A stretch of DNA of 6,949 bases, taken from contig JAGXAX010000080.1 of the NCBI GenBank assembly GCA_018971405.1, positions 1-6,949 of the forward strand, written 5' to 3'. This document shows, in pieces, positions 1-6,200 of this stretch. Made by a program: the position numbers and the translations under genes. Within the stretch, counting starts at the first letter, position 1. Every line of letters begins with the position of its first letter. This DNA comes from Alphaproteobacteria bacterium (GTDB taxonomy: Bacteria; Pseudomonadota; Alphaproteobacteria; Micavibrionales; UBA2020). Under the pieces are notes generated by a model. It was not told the origin of the DNA and did no database searches. It worked only from the letters and a program-made list of their open reading frames with translations.

Positions 1-51
1 CGTGTCATGCTCGATCTTTACGGGCCCTGAAAATTTAATGGGATAAGAGCC
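1..51 (+). other. rplS upstream leader; no gene assignable
   Basis: All three forward frames close before rplS: TGA at 28-30, TAA at 36-38 and TAA at 44-46. One of them may be the last codons of an upstream gene (trmD is usual in alphaproteobacteria), but I do not recognise a TrmD C-terminus in any of the three short tails. The segment ends in GGGATAAGAGCC, which serves as the ribosome binding region of rplS and closely resembles the leader of leuC. Confidence 0.4.
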
Positions 52-498
52 ATGAACGACCTTGAGAAATTCGAACAGCGCCAGAGCGAAAAGCTGGCGG
101 CAGCACAGAAAAAAATTCCCGACTTCGCCCCCGGCGACACCGTCCGCGTCAACGTGAAGATCGTTGAAGGCAGCGGCGACAAGGAAAAGACCCGCCTGCA
201 GGCCTATGAAGGCGTCTGCATCGCGCGCGGCGGCAAGGGCCTCAACCAGAGCTTCACGGTGCGCAAGATCTCCTACGGCGAAGGCGTCGAGCGCGTGTTC
301 CCGCTCTACAGCCCGAGCATCGACAGCATCGAGCTCGTCCGCCGCGGCACCGTGCGCCGTTCCAAGCTCTATTACCTGCGCGATCGCAGCGGCAAATCCG
401 CCCGCATCACCGAGCGCACCGATTCTTATGAACAGGACAGCACCACAGACGCCGTCAAGGCGCCTGCGGCGGCTGAAAAGAAAGCAGCAGTCGGTTAA
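52..498 (+). CDS. rplS: 50S ribosomal protein L19
   Basis: L19 is a structural protein of the large ribosomal subunit, located at the interface with the 30S subunit. The 148-residue product shows the family core: the beta-strand segment RVNVKIVEG (32-40), the [13 protein letters not shown] loop (51-63), the [13 protein letters not shown] stretch (76-88) and the signature [20 protein letters not shown] (97-116). The core matches the usual length of roughly 115-125 residues. A tail of about 25 residues rich in Ala, Lys and Asp follows, as is common in alphaproteobacteria and probably disordered. The ATG at 52 follows a weak AAGAG site in GGGATAAGAGCC; the family N-terminus starts with a similar helix, so the start fits. 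A terminator hairpin follows 18 nt after the stop. In related bacteria the gene closes the rpsP-rimM-trmD-rplS operon; those genes would lie to the left, outside the window. Confidence 0.97.
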   Translation: MNDLEKFEQRQSEKLAAAQKKIPDFAPGDTVRVNVKIVEGSGDKEKTRLQAYEGVCIARGGKGLNQSFTVRKISYGEGVERVFPLYSPSIDSIELVRRGTVRRSKLYYLRDRSGKSARITERTDSYEQDSTTDAVKAPAAAEKKAAVG

Positions 499-516
499 TC
501 TTTCTTACATAATCCC

Positions 517-554
517 AAAGCAGCGGCCTCTGTCAAAAGAGGCCGTTTTGCTTT
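517..554 (+). terminator. Intrinsic terminator after rplS
   Basis: The core stem CGGCCTC (524-530) pairs with GAGGCCG (539-545) around an 8-nt loop and is followed by TTTT (546-549). A lower stem AAAGCA (517-522) pairs with TGCTTT (549-554), so the hairpin can extend into an almost symmetrical structure that could also act on the other strand. It lies 18 nt after the rplS stop and separates rplS from the leu run. Confidence 0.85.
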
Positions 555-559
555 ATAAA
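530..559 (+). promoter_or_regulatory. Possible leuC promoter overlapping the terminator
   Basis: CTGTCA (530-535, 4 of 6 to TTGACA) and TATAAA (554-559, 5 of 6 to TATAAT) are 18 nt apart. Initiation would fall near 566, giving a leader of about 29 nt to the leuC ATG at 595. The boxes sit inside the rplS terminator hairpin and the match is only fair. The leu genes could instead be served by read-through or by a promoter further left. Confidence 0.3.
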
Positions 560-594
560 TGGTGGCTCAGAAATCAGAAAAGGGATCAAGAGCC

Positions 595-2001
595 ATGTCA
601 AAACCGCGCACCCTGTTCGAGAAAATCTGGGACAGCCACGTCGTCCGTACGGGTGAAGACGGCTCCTGCATTCTCTATATCGACCGCCATCTCGTGCATG
701 AGGTCACCAGCCCGCAGGCTTTCGAAGGCTTGCGCATGAGCAACCGCCGCGTGCGCCGCACCGACGCAACGCTCGCCGTCGCCGACCACAACGTACCGAC
801 CTCCGACCGCTCGGCTGGCATCAAGGACGCGGAAAGCCGTGTGCAGGTCGATGCGCTCACAAAGAACGCCAAAGACTTCGGCGTGAAACTCTTCGACATG
901 AACGACAAGCGTCAGGGCATCGTCCACGTCATCGGGCCGGAACAGGGCTTCACCCTCCCCGGCACGACCATCGTTTGCGGCGACAGCCACACCGCGACCC
1001 ACGGCGCGTTCGGCGCGCTGGCATTCGGCATCGGCACGTCCGAGGTCGAGCATGTGCTCGCCACGCAGACGCTCCAGCAAAAACCCGCAAAAAACATGCG
1101 CATCACCGTGACCGGCAAACTCCCCGAGGGCGTGACGGCGAAAGACGTGATCCTGGCCATTATCGGCAAGATCGGCACCGCCGGCGGCACAGGGCATGTG
1201 CTGGAGTTCGCGGGCGAAGCAATCAAATCCCTGTCGATGGAAGGCCGCATGACCGTCTGCAACATGGCAATCGAGGCGGGCGCGCGCGCCGGGTTGATCG
1301 CACCGGACGAAACCACCTTTGCCTATCTCAAAGGACGTCCGATGGCGCCGAAAGGCGCGGAATGGGACAAGGCCGTCGCCGTCTGGAAGACGCTGCCCTC
1401 CGACGCGGGCGCGACGTATGACAAGGAAGTAACGCTCAACGCCGCCGACATCATCCCGCAAGTGACATGGGGCACCAGCCCCGAAGCCGTCGCCCCCATC
1501 ACGGGGCATGTGCCAGACCCCGCCAAGCTGCCCGACGGCGACAAAAAGGCCGCCATGACCCGCGCGCTTGAATATATGGGCCTGACGCCGAACGAAAAGC
1601 TGACCGATGTGAAGATCGACAAAGTCTTCATCGGCTCCTGCACCAATTCGCGCATCGAGGATCTCCGCGCTGCCGCCGCGATCGCCAAAGGCCGCAAAGT
1701 CGCCGCGGGCGTTTACGCGATGGTCGTGCCCGGCTCCGGCCTTGTCAAAGAACAGGCGGAACAGGAAGGCTTGGATAAAATCTTCAAAGAGTCCGGCTTC
1801 GACTGGCGCGAGCCCGGCTGCTCGATGTGCCTTGCGATGAACGCCGACAAGCTCGAACCCGGCGAGCGCTGCGCCGCCACCTCGAACCGCAACTTTGAGG
1901 GCCGCCAAGGGCGCGGCGGACGCACGCACCTGATGAGCCCCGCCATGGCCGCCGCCGCCGCGGTGACGGGGCACTTGACCGACGTGAGGGAGCTAACGTA
2001 A
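595..2001 (+). CDS. leuC: 3-isopropylmalate dehydratase, large subunit
   Basis: The product is the catalytic subunit of isopropylmalate isomerase. It binds a 4Fe-4S cluster and, with LeuD, converts 2-isopropylmalate to 3-isopropylmalate in leucine synthesis in the cytoplasm. The aconitase-family marks are present: [19 protein letters not shown] (127-145) with D130, S131 and H132, and three cluster cysteines, C349 in GSCTNSR and C409 and C412 in GCSMC. At 468 residues it is the usual size for bacterial LeuC. An ATG at 559 would add 12 residues but overlies the end of the rplS terminator and lacks a binding site. The ATG at 595 begins the family N-terminus [16 protein letters not shown] and follows GGGATCAAGAGCC, so it was preferred. 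The stop overlaps the leuD start by one base (TAATG). No leucine-rich leader peptide is visible upstream. Confidence 0.97.
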   Translation: MSKPRTLFEKIWDSHVVRTGEDGSCILYIDRHLVHEVTSPQAFEGLRMSNRRVRRTDATLAVADHNVPTSDRSAGIKDAESRVQVDALTKNAKDFGVKLFDMNDKRQGIVHVIGPEQGFTLPGTTIVCGDSHTATHGAFGALAFGIGTSEVEHVLATQTLQQKPAKNMRITVTGKLPEGVTAKDVILAIIGKIGTAGGTGHVLEFAGEAIKSLSMEGRMTVCNMAIEAGARAGLIAPDETTFAYLKGRPMAPKGAEWDKAVAVWKTLPSDAGATYDKEVTLNAADIIPQVTWGTSPEAVAPITGHVPDPAKLPDGDKKAAMTRALEYMGLTPNEKLTDVKIDKVFIGSCTNSRIEDLRAAAAIAKGRKVAAGVYAMVVPGSGLVKEQAEQEGLDKIFKESGFDWREPGCSMCLAMNADKLEPGERCAATSNRNFEGRQGRGGRTHLMSPAMAAAAAVTGHLTDVRELT

Positions 2002-2594
2002 TGCAAAAATTCACCATCCTCAAAGGCATCGCCGCGCCGCTGCCCGTGCCCAACGTCGATACGGACAAGATCATCCCCAAGCAATATCTCAAGACCATCG
2101 AGCGCACGGGGCTGGGGAAATATCTTTTCGATGAAATCCGTTTTACATCCGACCGCAAAGAGATTCCGGATTTCGTGCTGAACAAAGAACCCTATCGCCA
2201 TGCGAAAATCCTCGTCGCGGGGGAGAATTTCGGCTGCGGCTCGTCGCGGGAACACGCGCCGTGGGCACTGCTCGATTTCGGCATCCGCTGCGTGATCGCG
2301 CCCTCTTTCGCCGACATCTTCTACAATAACTGCTTCAAGAACGGCATTCTGCCCCTGAGCCTCCCCGCGGGCGACGTCGCGGCGCTGATGAAGGCGGCTG
2401 AAGCGCAGAAAGAGATCACCGTCGATCTTCCGGCGCAAAAAGTGGAAGGCTTTTCGTTCGACATCGACGCGTTCCGCAAACACTGCCTGATCGAGGGGCT
2501 GGACGACATCGGCCTGACACTCGAACACGCGCCAGACATCACTGCATTCGAAAAACAACAGAGGGGAAGCCAGCCCTGGCTTTATCAAGCATGA
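2001..2594 (+). CDS. leuD: 3-isopropylmalate dehydratase, small subunit
   Basis: The product is the swivelling-domain subunit that completes isopropylmalate isomerase with LeuC. The 197-residue length fits the family (about 190-210). Diagnostic segments are [13 protein letters not shown] near the N-terminus (19-31) and the substrate-contact motif [17 protein letters not shown] (74-90), followed by [21 protein letters not shown]. The start overlaps the leuC stop as TAATG and has a good GAGGGAG site (1986-1992) 8 nt upstream inside leuC. The C-terminus ends in SQPWLYQA, close to the usual SQPWL ending, and overlaps leuB by 4 nt (ATGA). Its position between leuC and leuB supports 1:1 coupled synthesis with LeuC. 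Confidence 0.97.
   Translation: MQKFTILKGIAAPLPVPNVDTDKIIPKQYLKTIERTGLGKYLFDEIRFTSDRKEIPDFVLNKEPYRHAKILVAGENFGCGSSREHAPWALLDFGIRCVIAPSFADIFYNNCFKNGILPLSLPAGDVAALMKAAEAQKEITVDLPAQKVEGFSFDIDAFRKHCLIEGLDDIGLTLEHAPDITAFEKQQRGSQPWLYQA
2561..2593 (+). promoter_or_regulatory. leuB ribosome binding region with distant purine tract and small hairpin
   Basis: The only strong purine tract before leuB is GAGGGGAAG (2561-2569), about 21 nt ahead of the ATG, too far for a normal Shine-Dalgarno. The stretch between contains GCCA-GCCC-TGGC (2569-2580), a 4-bp stem with a 4-nt loop that would shorten the distance if formed. The alternative is simple re-initiation at the ATGA overlap. Confidence 0.3.
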
Positions 2595-3712
2595 AAAACA
2601 TCGTCCTCCTGCCTGGCGACGGGCTCGGCCCCGAAGTGATGGCGGAAGCCGTCCGCGTCATCGGCTGGTTCAATGATAATTTCGACACCAAGATCGAAGC
2701 CGAGCAAGGCGATATCGGCGGCGGCTCGTATGACAAGCACGGCACGCCGCTCTCCGACGCCACGCTGGACAAATGCCGCAAAGCCGACGCCGTGCTGCTC
2801 GGCGCGGTCGGCGGGCCGAAGTGGGACAAGGTCGATTACGCGCTCCGCCCCGAAGCGGGCCTCTTGAAACTCCGCAAAGAGCTTGATCTTTTCGCCAACC
2901 TCCGCCCCGCGAAGGTGTTTGACGCGCTGATCGGCGCCTCGACGCTCAAACCCGAAGTGGTCAAAGGGCTTGATATTCTCATCGTGCGCGAGCTCACCGG
3001 CGGCGTTTACTTCGGCGAGCCGCGCGGCATCGAGAAACTGCCCAACGGAGAACGCCGCGGCGTCAACACCCAGGTCTACACAACGCATGAAATCATCCGC
3101 GTCGCGCGCGTGGCGTTCGAGCTCGCCCGCAAACGCAATAAAAAAGTCACTTCCTGCGAGAAAGCCAACGTGATGGAATCCGGCAAGCTGTGGCGCGAGG
3201 AAGTGACCGCGCTGCACGCGAGTGACTACAAAGACGTGCAGCTCTCCCACATGTACGCCGACAACTGCGCGATGCAACTCCTGCGCAACCCGTCGCAGTT
3301 CGACGTCATCGTCACCGACAACCTCTTCGGAGATATTTTGTCCGACGAAGCATCGATGCTCACCGGCTCGCTCGGCATGCTGCCGTCGGCGTCGCTCGGC
3401 GCGGTCAGGCCGGACGGAAAACGCGCCGCACTCTATGAGCCCATCCACGGTTCCGCGCCCGACATCGCGGGCAAGAACGTCGCCAACCCGCTCGCCACCA
3501 TTTTGAGCGCCGCTATGATGTACCGCTACTCATTCAATCTTTCTAAAGAAGCCGACCTGCTGGAAGCGGCGGTCGAGGGCGTTCTCGCCAAAAACCTCCG
3601 CACCGCCGATATCATGTCCGAAGGATGCAGGAAACTTTCCACCTCCGACATGGGCGCGGCTGTGATCGCGGAGCTTGACGCGCTGAAACCCAAGATGGCG
3701 GCGCGCGCATGA
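2591..3712 (+). CDS. leuB: 3-isopropylmalate dehydrogenase
   Basis: The product is an NAD-dependent enzyme that oxidises and decarboxylates 3-isopropylmalate to 2-oxoisocaproate, the step after LeuCD. It is cytoplasmic and normally a dimer. Its 373 residues fit the family. The N-terminus [15 protein letters not shown] fixes the start at 2591. By family homology the catalytic Tyr is Y140 ([11 protein letters not shown]), the catalytic Lys is K191 ([13 protein letters not shown]), and the metal-binding aspartates are D224 (HMYADNCAM), D248 and D252 ([12 protein letters not shown]). The cofactor-side segments PSASLG and [18 protein letters not shown] are intact. It overlaps leuD and the following NfeD gene by 4 nt each (ATGA at both ends). 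In many alphaproteobacteria leuB is followed by other housekeeping genes such as asd; here membrane quality-control genes follow. Confidence 0.97.
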   Translation: MKNIVLLPGDGLGPEVMAEAVRVIGWFNDNFDTKIEAEQGDIGGGSYDKHGTPLSDATLDKCRKADAVLLGAVGGPKWDKVDYALRPEAGLLKLRKELDLFANLRPAKVFDALIGASTLKPEVVKGLDILIVRELTGGVYFGEPRGIEKLPNGERRGVNTQVYTTHEIIRVARVAFELARKRNKKVTSCEKANVMESGKLWREEVTALHASDYKDVQLSHMYADNCAMQLLRNPSQFDVIVTDNLFGDILSDEASMLTGSLGMLPSASLGAVRPDGKRAALYEPIHGSAPDIAGKNVANPLATILSAAMMYRYSFNLSKEADLLEAAVEGVLAKNLRTADIMSEGCRKLSTSDMGAAVIAELDALKPKMAARA

Positions 3713-4317
3713 CGGCCCTCCTGTCCAATTCAGACGTCATCTTCATCCTCATGTCCGTCGGCTTTTACGGGCTGATCTACGAGGCCGCCATGCCGGGCGG
3801 CATACTGCCCGGCATCACCGGCGCGATATGCCTGATGCTGTGGATTTTCGCGCTCAACGGCATGCCGGTCAATTACGCCGGGGTCCTGCTGATGGTCCTC
3901 GGCATCGGCGGCATGACGGCGGAAGCCTTTTTCAAGTCGCGCGGGTTCCTGGCGTTTGCCGGCGCTCTCTGCTTCGCCGCGGGCGGTAAGATTTTCATTC
4001 CCGCCGGCGCGCCCGCCCATCCCGTCTCCCTGTGGCTGGTCGGCGGCATGACGCTCGTCAGCCTCGTCGTCCTGTCGCTGGGGCTGAAAACGGCCTTGCG
4101 TACCAGAAAACGCGCCGTCTCGACCGGCGCGGAAGGGTTGCGCGGCACGGCGGGCGAAGTCGTCAGCTGGAGCGGCGCGAAAGGCGAAGTGCGCGCCGCC
4201 GGCTCCGTCTGGAAGGCGCGTAGCGAAACGGCTTACGCGCTTGAAAAAGGCGTGCGCGTGAAGATCCGCGACATCGACGGACTTTGCCTCATCATCGAAC
4301 CCGCAACCAAGGAGTGA
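3709..4317 (+). CDS. NfeD-family membrane protein without protease domain
   Basis: The 202-residue protein is made of a hydrophobic block with about five predicted membrane helices (roughly 10-27, 32-50, 56-74, 80-98, 107-126), a basic LRTRKR turn (130-135) and a C-terminal beta-rich domain (about 140-198). The last carries the NfeD OB-fold pattern: [13 protein letters not shown], then GSVWKARS, then GLCLIIEP. The motif [23 protein letters not shown], reported here in pieces as GFYGLIYEA (18-26) and MPGGILPG (28-35), is typical of the membrane part of long NfeD proteins. Those normally have a ClpP-like serine protease domain before this point. None is present, because the ATG overlaps the leuB stop and LeuB occupies the upstream frame. 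The slipin gene follows 5 nt after the stop, the usual NfeD partner. The likely role is in membrane protein or lipid-domain quality control, inferred from the family. No strong Shine-Dalgarno is visible, so translation probably couples to leuB. Confidence 0.88.
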   Translation: MTALLSNSDVIFILMSVGFYGLIYEAAMPGGILPGITGAICLMLWIFALNGMPVNYAGVLLMVLGIGGMTAEAFFKSRGFLAFAGALCFAAGGKIFIPAGAPAHPVSLWLVGGMTLVSLVVLSLGLKTALRTRKRAVSTGAEGLRGTAGEVVSWSGAKGEVRAAGSVWKARSETAYALEKGVRVKIRDIDGLCLIIEPATKE

Positions 4318-4322
4318 CCTTC

Positions 4323-5054
4323 ATGGCCGAATTCGCCCTGCCGCTCGTCTTTCTTCTCATCTTCATGCCTTATGTCTTCCGCGTGCTGCCGGAATACCAG
4401 CGCGGCGTGATCTATACCCTCGGCCGCTCCTCGCCTCCCAAAGGGCCGGGGCTGATCTTCCTCCTGCCCGCGATCCAGCGGATGGTGCGCGTCGACATGC
4501 GCGTGCAGACGATGAACGTGCCGTCGCAGGACGTCATCTCGCGCGACAACATCTCCGTCAAGGTCAACGCCGTGATGTACTACCGCGTCGTCGACGCCGA
4601 CAAGGCCATCAACCAGGTGCAGGACTTCAACCGCGCGACGTCGGAGCTGTCGCAGACCACGCTCCGCGCCGTCCTCGGCAAGCATGAACTGGATGAAATG
4701 CTGAGCGAGCGCGACAAGCTCTCCACCGACATCCGCAACCTGCTCGACGAAAAGACCGAACACTGGGGCGTGAAGGTGGACAGTGTCGAGCTGAAAAACA
4801 TCGACATCGACCCCTCCATGATCCACGCCATCGGGCGGCAGGCGGAGGCGGAACGCGAGCGCCGCGCCAAGATCATCAGCGCAGAGGGCGAGCAGCAGGC
4901 CGCCGACAAGCTGGTCGAGGCGGCGCAAAAGCTCGCGACCGACCCCGGCGCGATGCAACTGCGCTATCTCGCGGCCGTGCAGGACATGGCCGACGACAAG
5001 ACCAAGACCATCCTTCTGCCGCTGCCGATGGAGATTCTCAAGCGGCTGATGTAA
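4323..5054 (+). CDS. Slipin / stomatin-like SPFH protein
   Basis: The 243-residue product belongs to the slipin branch of the SPFH (band 7) family. These proteins form membrane-anchored oligomers and occur next to NfeD genes. A hydrophobic N-terminal segment (about 4-19) is the membrane anchor. The SPFH domain follows, with GPGLIFLLPAIQRMVRVDMR, VPSQDVISRDNISVKVNAV and TLRAVLGKHELDEMLSERDK all close to the family consensus. The charged helix RQAEAERERRAKIISAEGEQ then begins a coiled coil, and LLPLPMEILKRL closes the protein. The length is near the usual 250-260. An in-frame ATG at 4284 lies inside the NfeD gene; the ATG at 4323 was chosen because AAGGAG (4309-4314) sits 8 nt before it and the anchor follows at once. 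The Shine-Dalgarno overlaps the end of the NfeD gene, and a strong terminator follows 18 nt after the stop. Confidence 0.95.
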   Translation: MAEFALPLVFLLIFMPYVFRVLPEYQRGVIYTLGRSSPPKGPGLIFLLPAIQRMVRVDMRVQTMNVPSQDVISRDNISVKVNAVMYYRVVDADKAINQVQDFNRATSELSQTTLRAVLGKHELDEMLSERDKLSTDIRNLLDEKTEHWGVKVDSVELKNIDIDPSMIHAIGRQAEAERERRAKIISAEGEQQAADKLVEAAQKLATDPGAMQLRYLAAVQDMADDKTKTILLPLPMEILKRLM

Positions 5055-5072
5055 GCGACACCGATTCTTCAG

Positions 5073-5114
5073 GCGCCCCGCCTTGCGCATACCGCAGGCG
5101 GGGCGCATTTTTTT
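5073..5114 (+). terminator. Strong intrinsic terminator ending the leu-NfeD-slipin run
   Basis: GCGCCCCGCCT (5073-5083) pairs perfectly with AGGCGGGGCGC (5096-5106), 11 bp, with three more possible pairs above a bulged T. It is followed by A and seven T residues (5108-5114). This is the clearest terminator in the window and marks the 3' end of the leuC-to-slipin transcript. Confidence 0.95.
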
Positions 5115-5147
5115 GATTTTGCAGGATAATTTTAGCTGGATTTATTA

Positions 5148-5176
5148 TTGACATAATATAAATATCCTTATATCAT
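5148..5176 (+). promoter_or_regulatory. Sigma70-type promoter for the 115-residue gene, with internal inverted repeat
   Basis: TTGACA (5148-5153) is a perfect -35 box, followed by exactly 17 nt and TATCAT (5171-5176, 5 of 6 to TATAAT). Initiation is expected near 5183, leaving a leader of about 37 nt to the ATG at 5220. The region from about 5115 to 5180 is much more AT-rich than its surroundings. An inverted repeat ATATAA (5156-5161), 6 nt, TTATAT (5168-5173) lies between and into the boxes, where a repressor could bind; that function is a guess. Confidence 0.75.
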
Positions 5177-5219
5177 CAACTGGTCGCAACTACCCGAACA
5201 GCTTTCAAGGAGCAGCCCC

Positions 5220-5567
5220 ATGCCCGACGGAATCATCATCGCCAAAAACTCCATCCTCGTCGAAGTTCAGACCGGCCTGAAGCAGGCCATCAAAAAAACC
5301 GGCGGCGCGCAGGGCAAGGGCGTCGAACTGGCCGAGCTCGCGCGCGAACTGCGCAAGTGCGAAAAGGCGATCGCCGAACAGGATTTCACCGGCATCGTCG
5401 GCGCGCAAAGCCCTCTCCTGGCGGAAACGCAGCAGACGCTGCTTCTGGCCTTCAACGCCGCCGCGGGCAACGACAACGCCGCGCTCATCGCCCTGTCCAA
5501 GGAGTTGCGCCATTACGAAAAGATCATCAACAAGCCGGCGAAATCCGCTTCCAAGCCCGCGCCCTGA
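5220..5567 (+). CDS. Unrecognised 115-residue helical protein with internal repeat
   Basis: I do not recognise this protein. It has no signal peptide or membrane segment, so it is probably cytoplasmic. The sequence looks largely alpha-helical and is rich in Ala, Lys, Leu and Glu, with one Cys (47). A degenerate repeat is visible: LARELRKCEKAI (40-51) and LSKELRHYEKII (92-103) share the pattern LxxELRxxEKxI, 52 residues apart. This suggests two copies of a helical unit. The Lys/Pro/Ala tail (105-115) is probably flexible. The gene is convincing as a real one: a near-consensus promoter lies upstream, AAGGAG (5207-5212) sits 7 nt before the ATG, and the codon use is GC-rich like its neighbours. 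It is a single-gene unit that converges on the minus-strand hydrolase gene with 5 nt between stops. Confidence 0.8.
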   Translation: MPDGIIIAKNSILVEVQTGLKQAIKKTGGAQGKGVELAELARELRKCEKAIAEQDFTGIVGAQSPLLAETQQTLLLAFNAAAGNDNAALIALSKELRHYEKIINKPAKSASKPAP

Positions 5568-5578
5568 AGCCTTCAGGG
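5562..5578. terminator. Hairpin shared by two convergent genes
   Basis: CCCTGAA (5562-5568) pairs with TTCAGGG (5572-5578) around a 3-nt loop. The + stop codon TGA (5565-5567) is in the left arm and the - stop codon (TCA at 5573-5575) is in the right arm. A second possible stem, AAGCC (5567-5571) with GGCTT (5584-5588), overlaps it. Only TTT follows on the + strand and no T run follows on the - strand, so efficiency is probably modest. Confidence 0.5.
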
Positions 5579-6139
5579 TTTCAGGCTTTCACGCACCGCC
5601 TTCACGCATTTTTTCACCAGACGCGGATTGTCGCGGATGCCGCGGCTGAACTCCAACTGCACACCCTGCCCGCTGCGGTTGCGGTTGCAGATGTTTTGCG
5701 GGTTTTTGCCGCCCTGATATTTGTGGCTGTTATCGGCAACCGCGCGCACGCCCGCCTTGTTGAAAGCCGCCTTGAGCTTCGACTCCAGCTTCTTGTCGCG
5801 CGCGCTCATGTAGACGACGGGCTCGGGCGTCTGGCAGCCGTGGATGGTCACCGTCACCTCCGCCCGCGACAGGAGATCAAGGCAGCGCGGCTCGTCGAAA
5901 TGCGTGCTCGTCACATGCAGCTCCGCGAACGCATCGTCCTTCAGCCCCTCGAAAACGTAGAAACTGTGCTTGCGTCCGGCGATGGCCGCGGCCATTTCGC
6001 CGGTGCTCCATTCCATCCGTCCGCCGTGCGGCGCGACGATCGCCACGGCACTGCCGTGCGCTTCGCGGACGACGATGGCGTAGTCCTCGCCCTCTTTGGC
6101 ATGGCGCGCCAGTTCGGAGAAATTCCTGAATTTGTCCAT
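5573..6139 (-). CDS. Poly-gamma-glutamate hydrolase family protein
   Basis: The 188-residue product matches the zinc-dependent poly-gamma-glutamate hydrolase family (PF05908), known from phage enzymes that cleave gamma-linked polyglutamate capsules and have a carboxypeptidase-like fold. Family marks in order are the N-terminal MDKFRNFSEL, APHGGRMEWSTGEMA (36-50; H38, E43 and E48 are candidate metal or catalytic residues), FYVFEGLK (60-67), HVTSTHFDEPR (75-85; H80), VTIHGC (97-102; H100) and NICNRNRSGQGVQLEFSR (149-166; E163). The start at 6139 is supported by AGGGAG (complement of 6147-6152) 7 nt upstream. No signal peptide is visible, so the enzyme appears cytoplasmic, at odds with a role on an extracellular polymer. 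It may act on another gamma-glutamyl amide, which is inference. It lies 57 nt downstream of cpoB on the same strand and may be cotranscribed. The reading frame is complete. Confidence 0.88.
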   Translation of the reverse strand: MDKFRNFSELARHAKEGEDYAIVVREAHGSAVAIVAPHGGRMEWSTGEMAAAIAGRKHSFYVFEGLKDDAFAELHVTSTHFDEPRCLDLLSRAEVTVTIHGCQTPEPVVYMSARDKKLESKLKAAFNKAGVRAVADNSHKYQGGKNPQNICNRNRSGQGVQLEFSRGIRDNPRLVKKCVKAVRESLKP

Positions 6140-6148
6140 GGGGCGACT

Positions 6149-6167
6149 CCCTGTTGAAACAGCAGGG
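6149..6167 (-). promoter_or_regulatory. Small hairpin overlapping the hydrolase ribosome binding site
   Basis: On the minus-strand transcript CCCTGCTG (6167-6160) can pair with CAACAGGG (6156-6149) around a 3-nt loop, with one C-A mismatch (7 pairs). The right arm covers part of the Shine-Dalgarno AGGGAG (6152-6147), so the fold could reduce translation of the hydrolase. No T run follows, so it does not look like a terminator for cpoB. Confidence 0.3.
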
Positions 6168-6171
6168 AAGA

Positions 6172-6200
6172 AGGCTACAGGGGTTTTAATATTATGTCAA
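6172..6200 (-). promoter_or_regulatory. Possible promoter for the hydrolase gene, weak -10
   Basis: On the minus strand TTGACA (6200-6195) is a perfect -35 box that contains the cpoB stop codon. A 17-nt spacing leads to TAGCCT (6177-6172), only 3 of 6 to TATAAT. The -35 and following bases repeat those before the 115-residue gene, which raises the plausibility, but the poor -10 keeps this uncertain. Confidence 0.25.

Noticed and set aside
559..594. Upstream ATG extension of leuC
   Set aside because: The extra 12 residues are not part of the LeuC family N-terminus, the ATG sits just beyond the rplS terminator stem without a Shine-Dalgarno, and the ATG at 595 has a leader like that of rplS.
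559..597. Possible leucine leader peptide (attenuator) before leuC
   Set aside because: The short frame contains no leucine codons and no alternative terminator/antiterminator pair lies between it and leuC.
598..1974. Long minus-strand open frame (458 codons) opposite leuC
   Set aside because: It lies almost wholly antisense to a certain leuC, its translation is rich in Arg, Gly, Ala and His with no recognisable domain, and long antisense frames are expected in GC-rich coding DNA.
1713..3448. Minus-strand open frames of 291 and 287 codons opposite leuC/leuD and leuB
   Set aside because: They are antisense to the catalytic regions of confidently identified genes, show no family motif, and have the composition of shadow frames.
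5357..6157. 266-codon + frame running across the unknown gene and antisense to the hydrolase gene
   Set aside because: It crosses two better supported genes, begins inside one of them without a binding site, and its translation is low-complexity Arg/Ala/His sequence.
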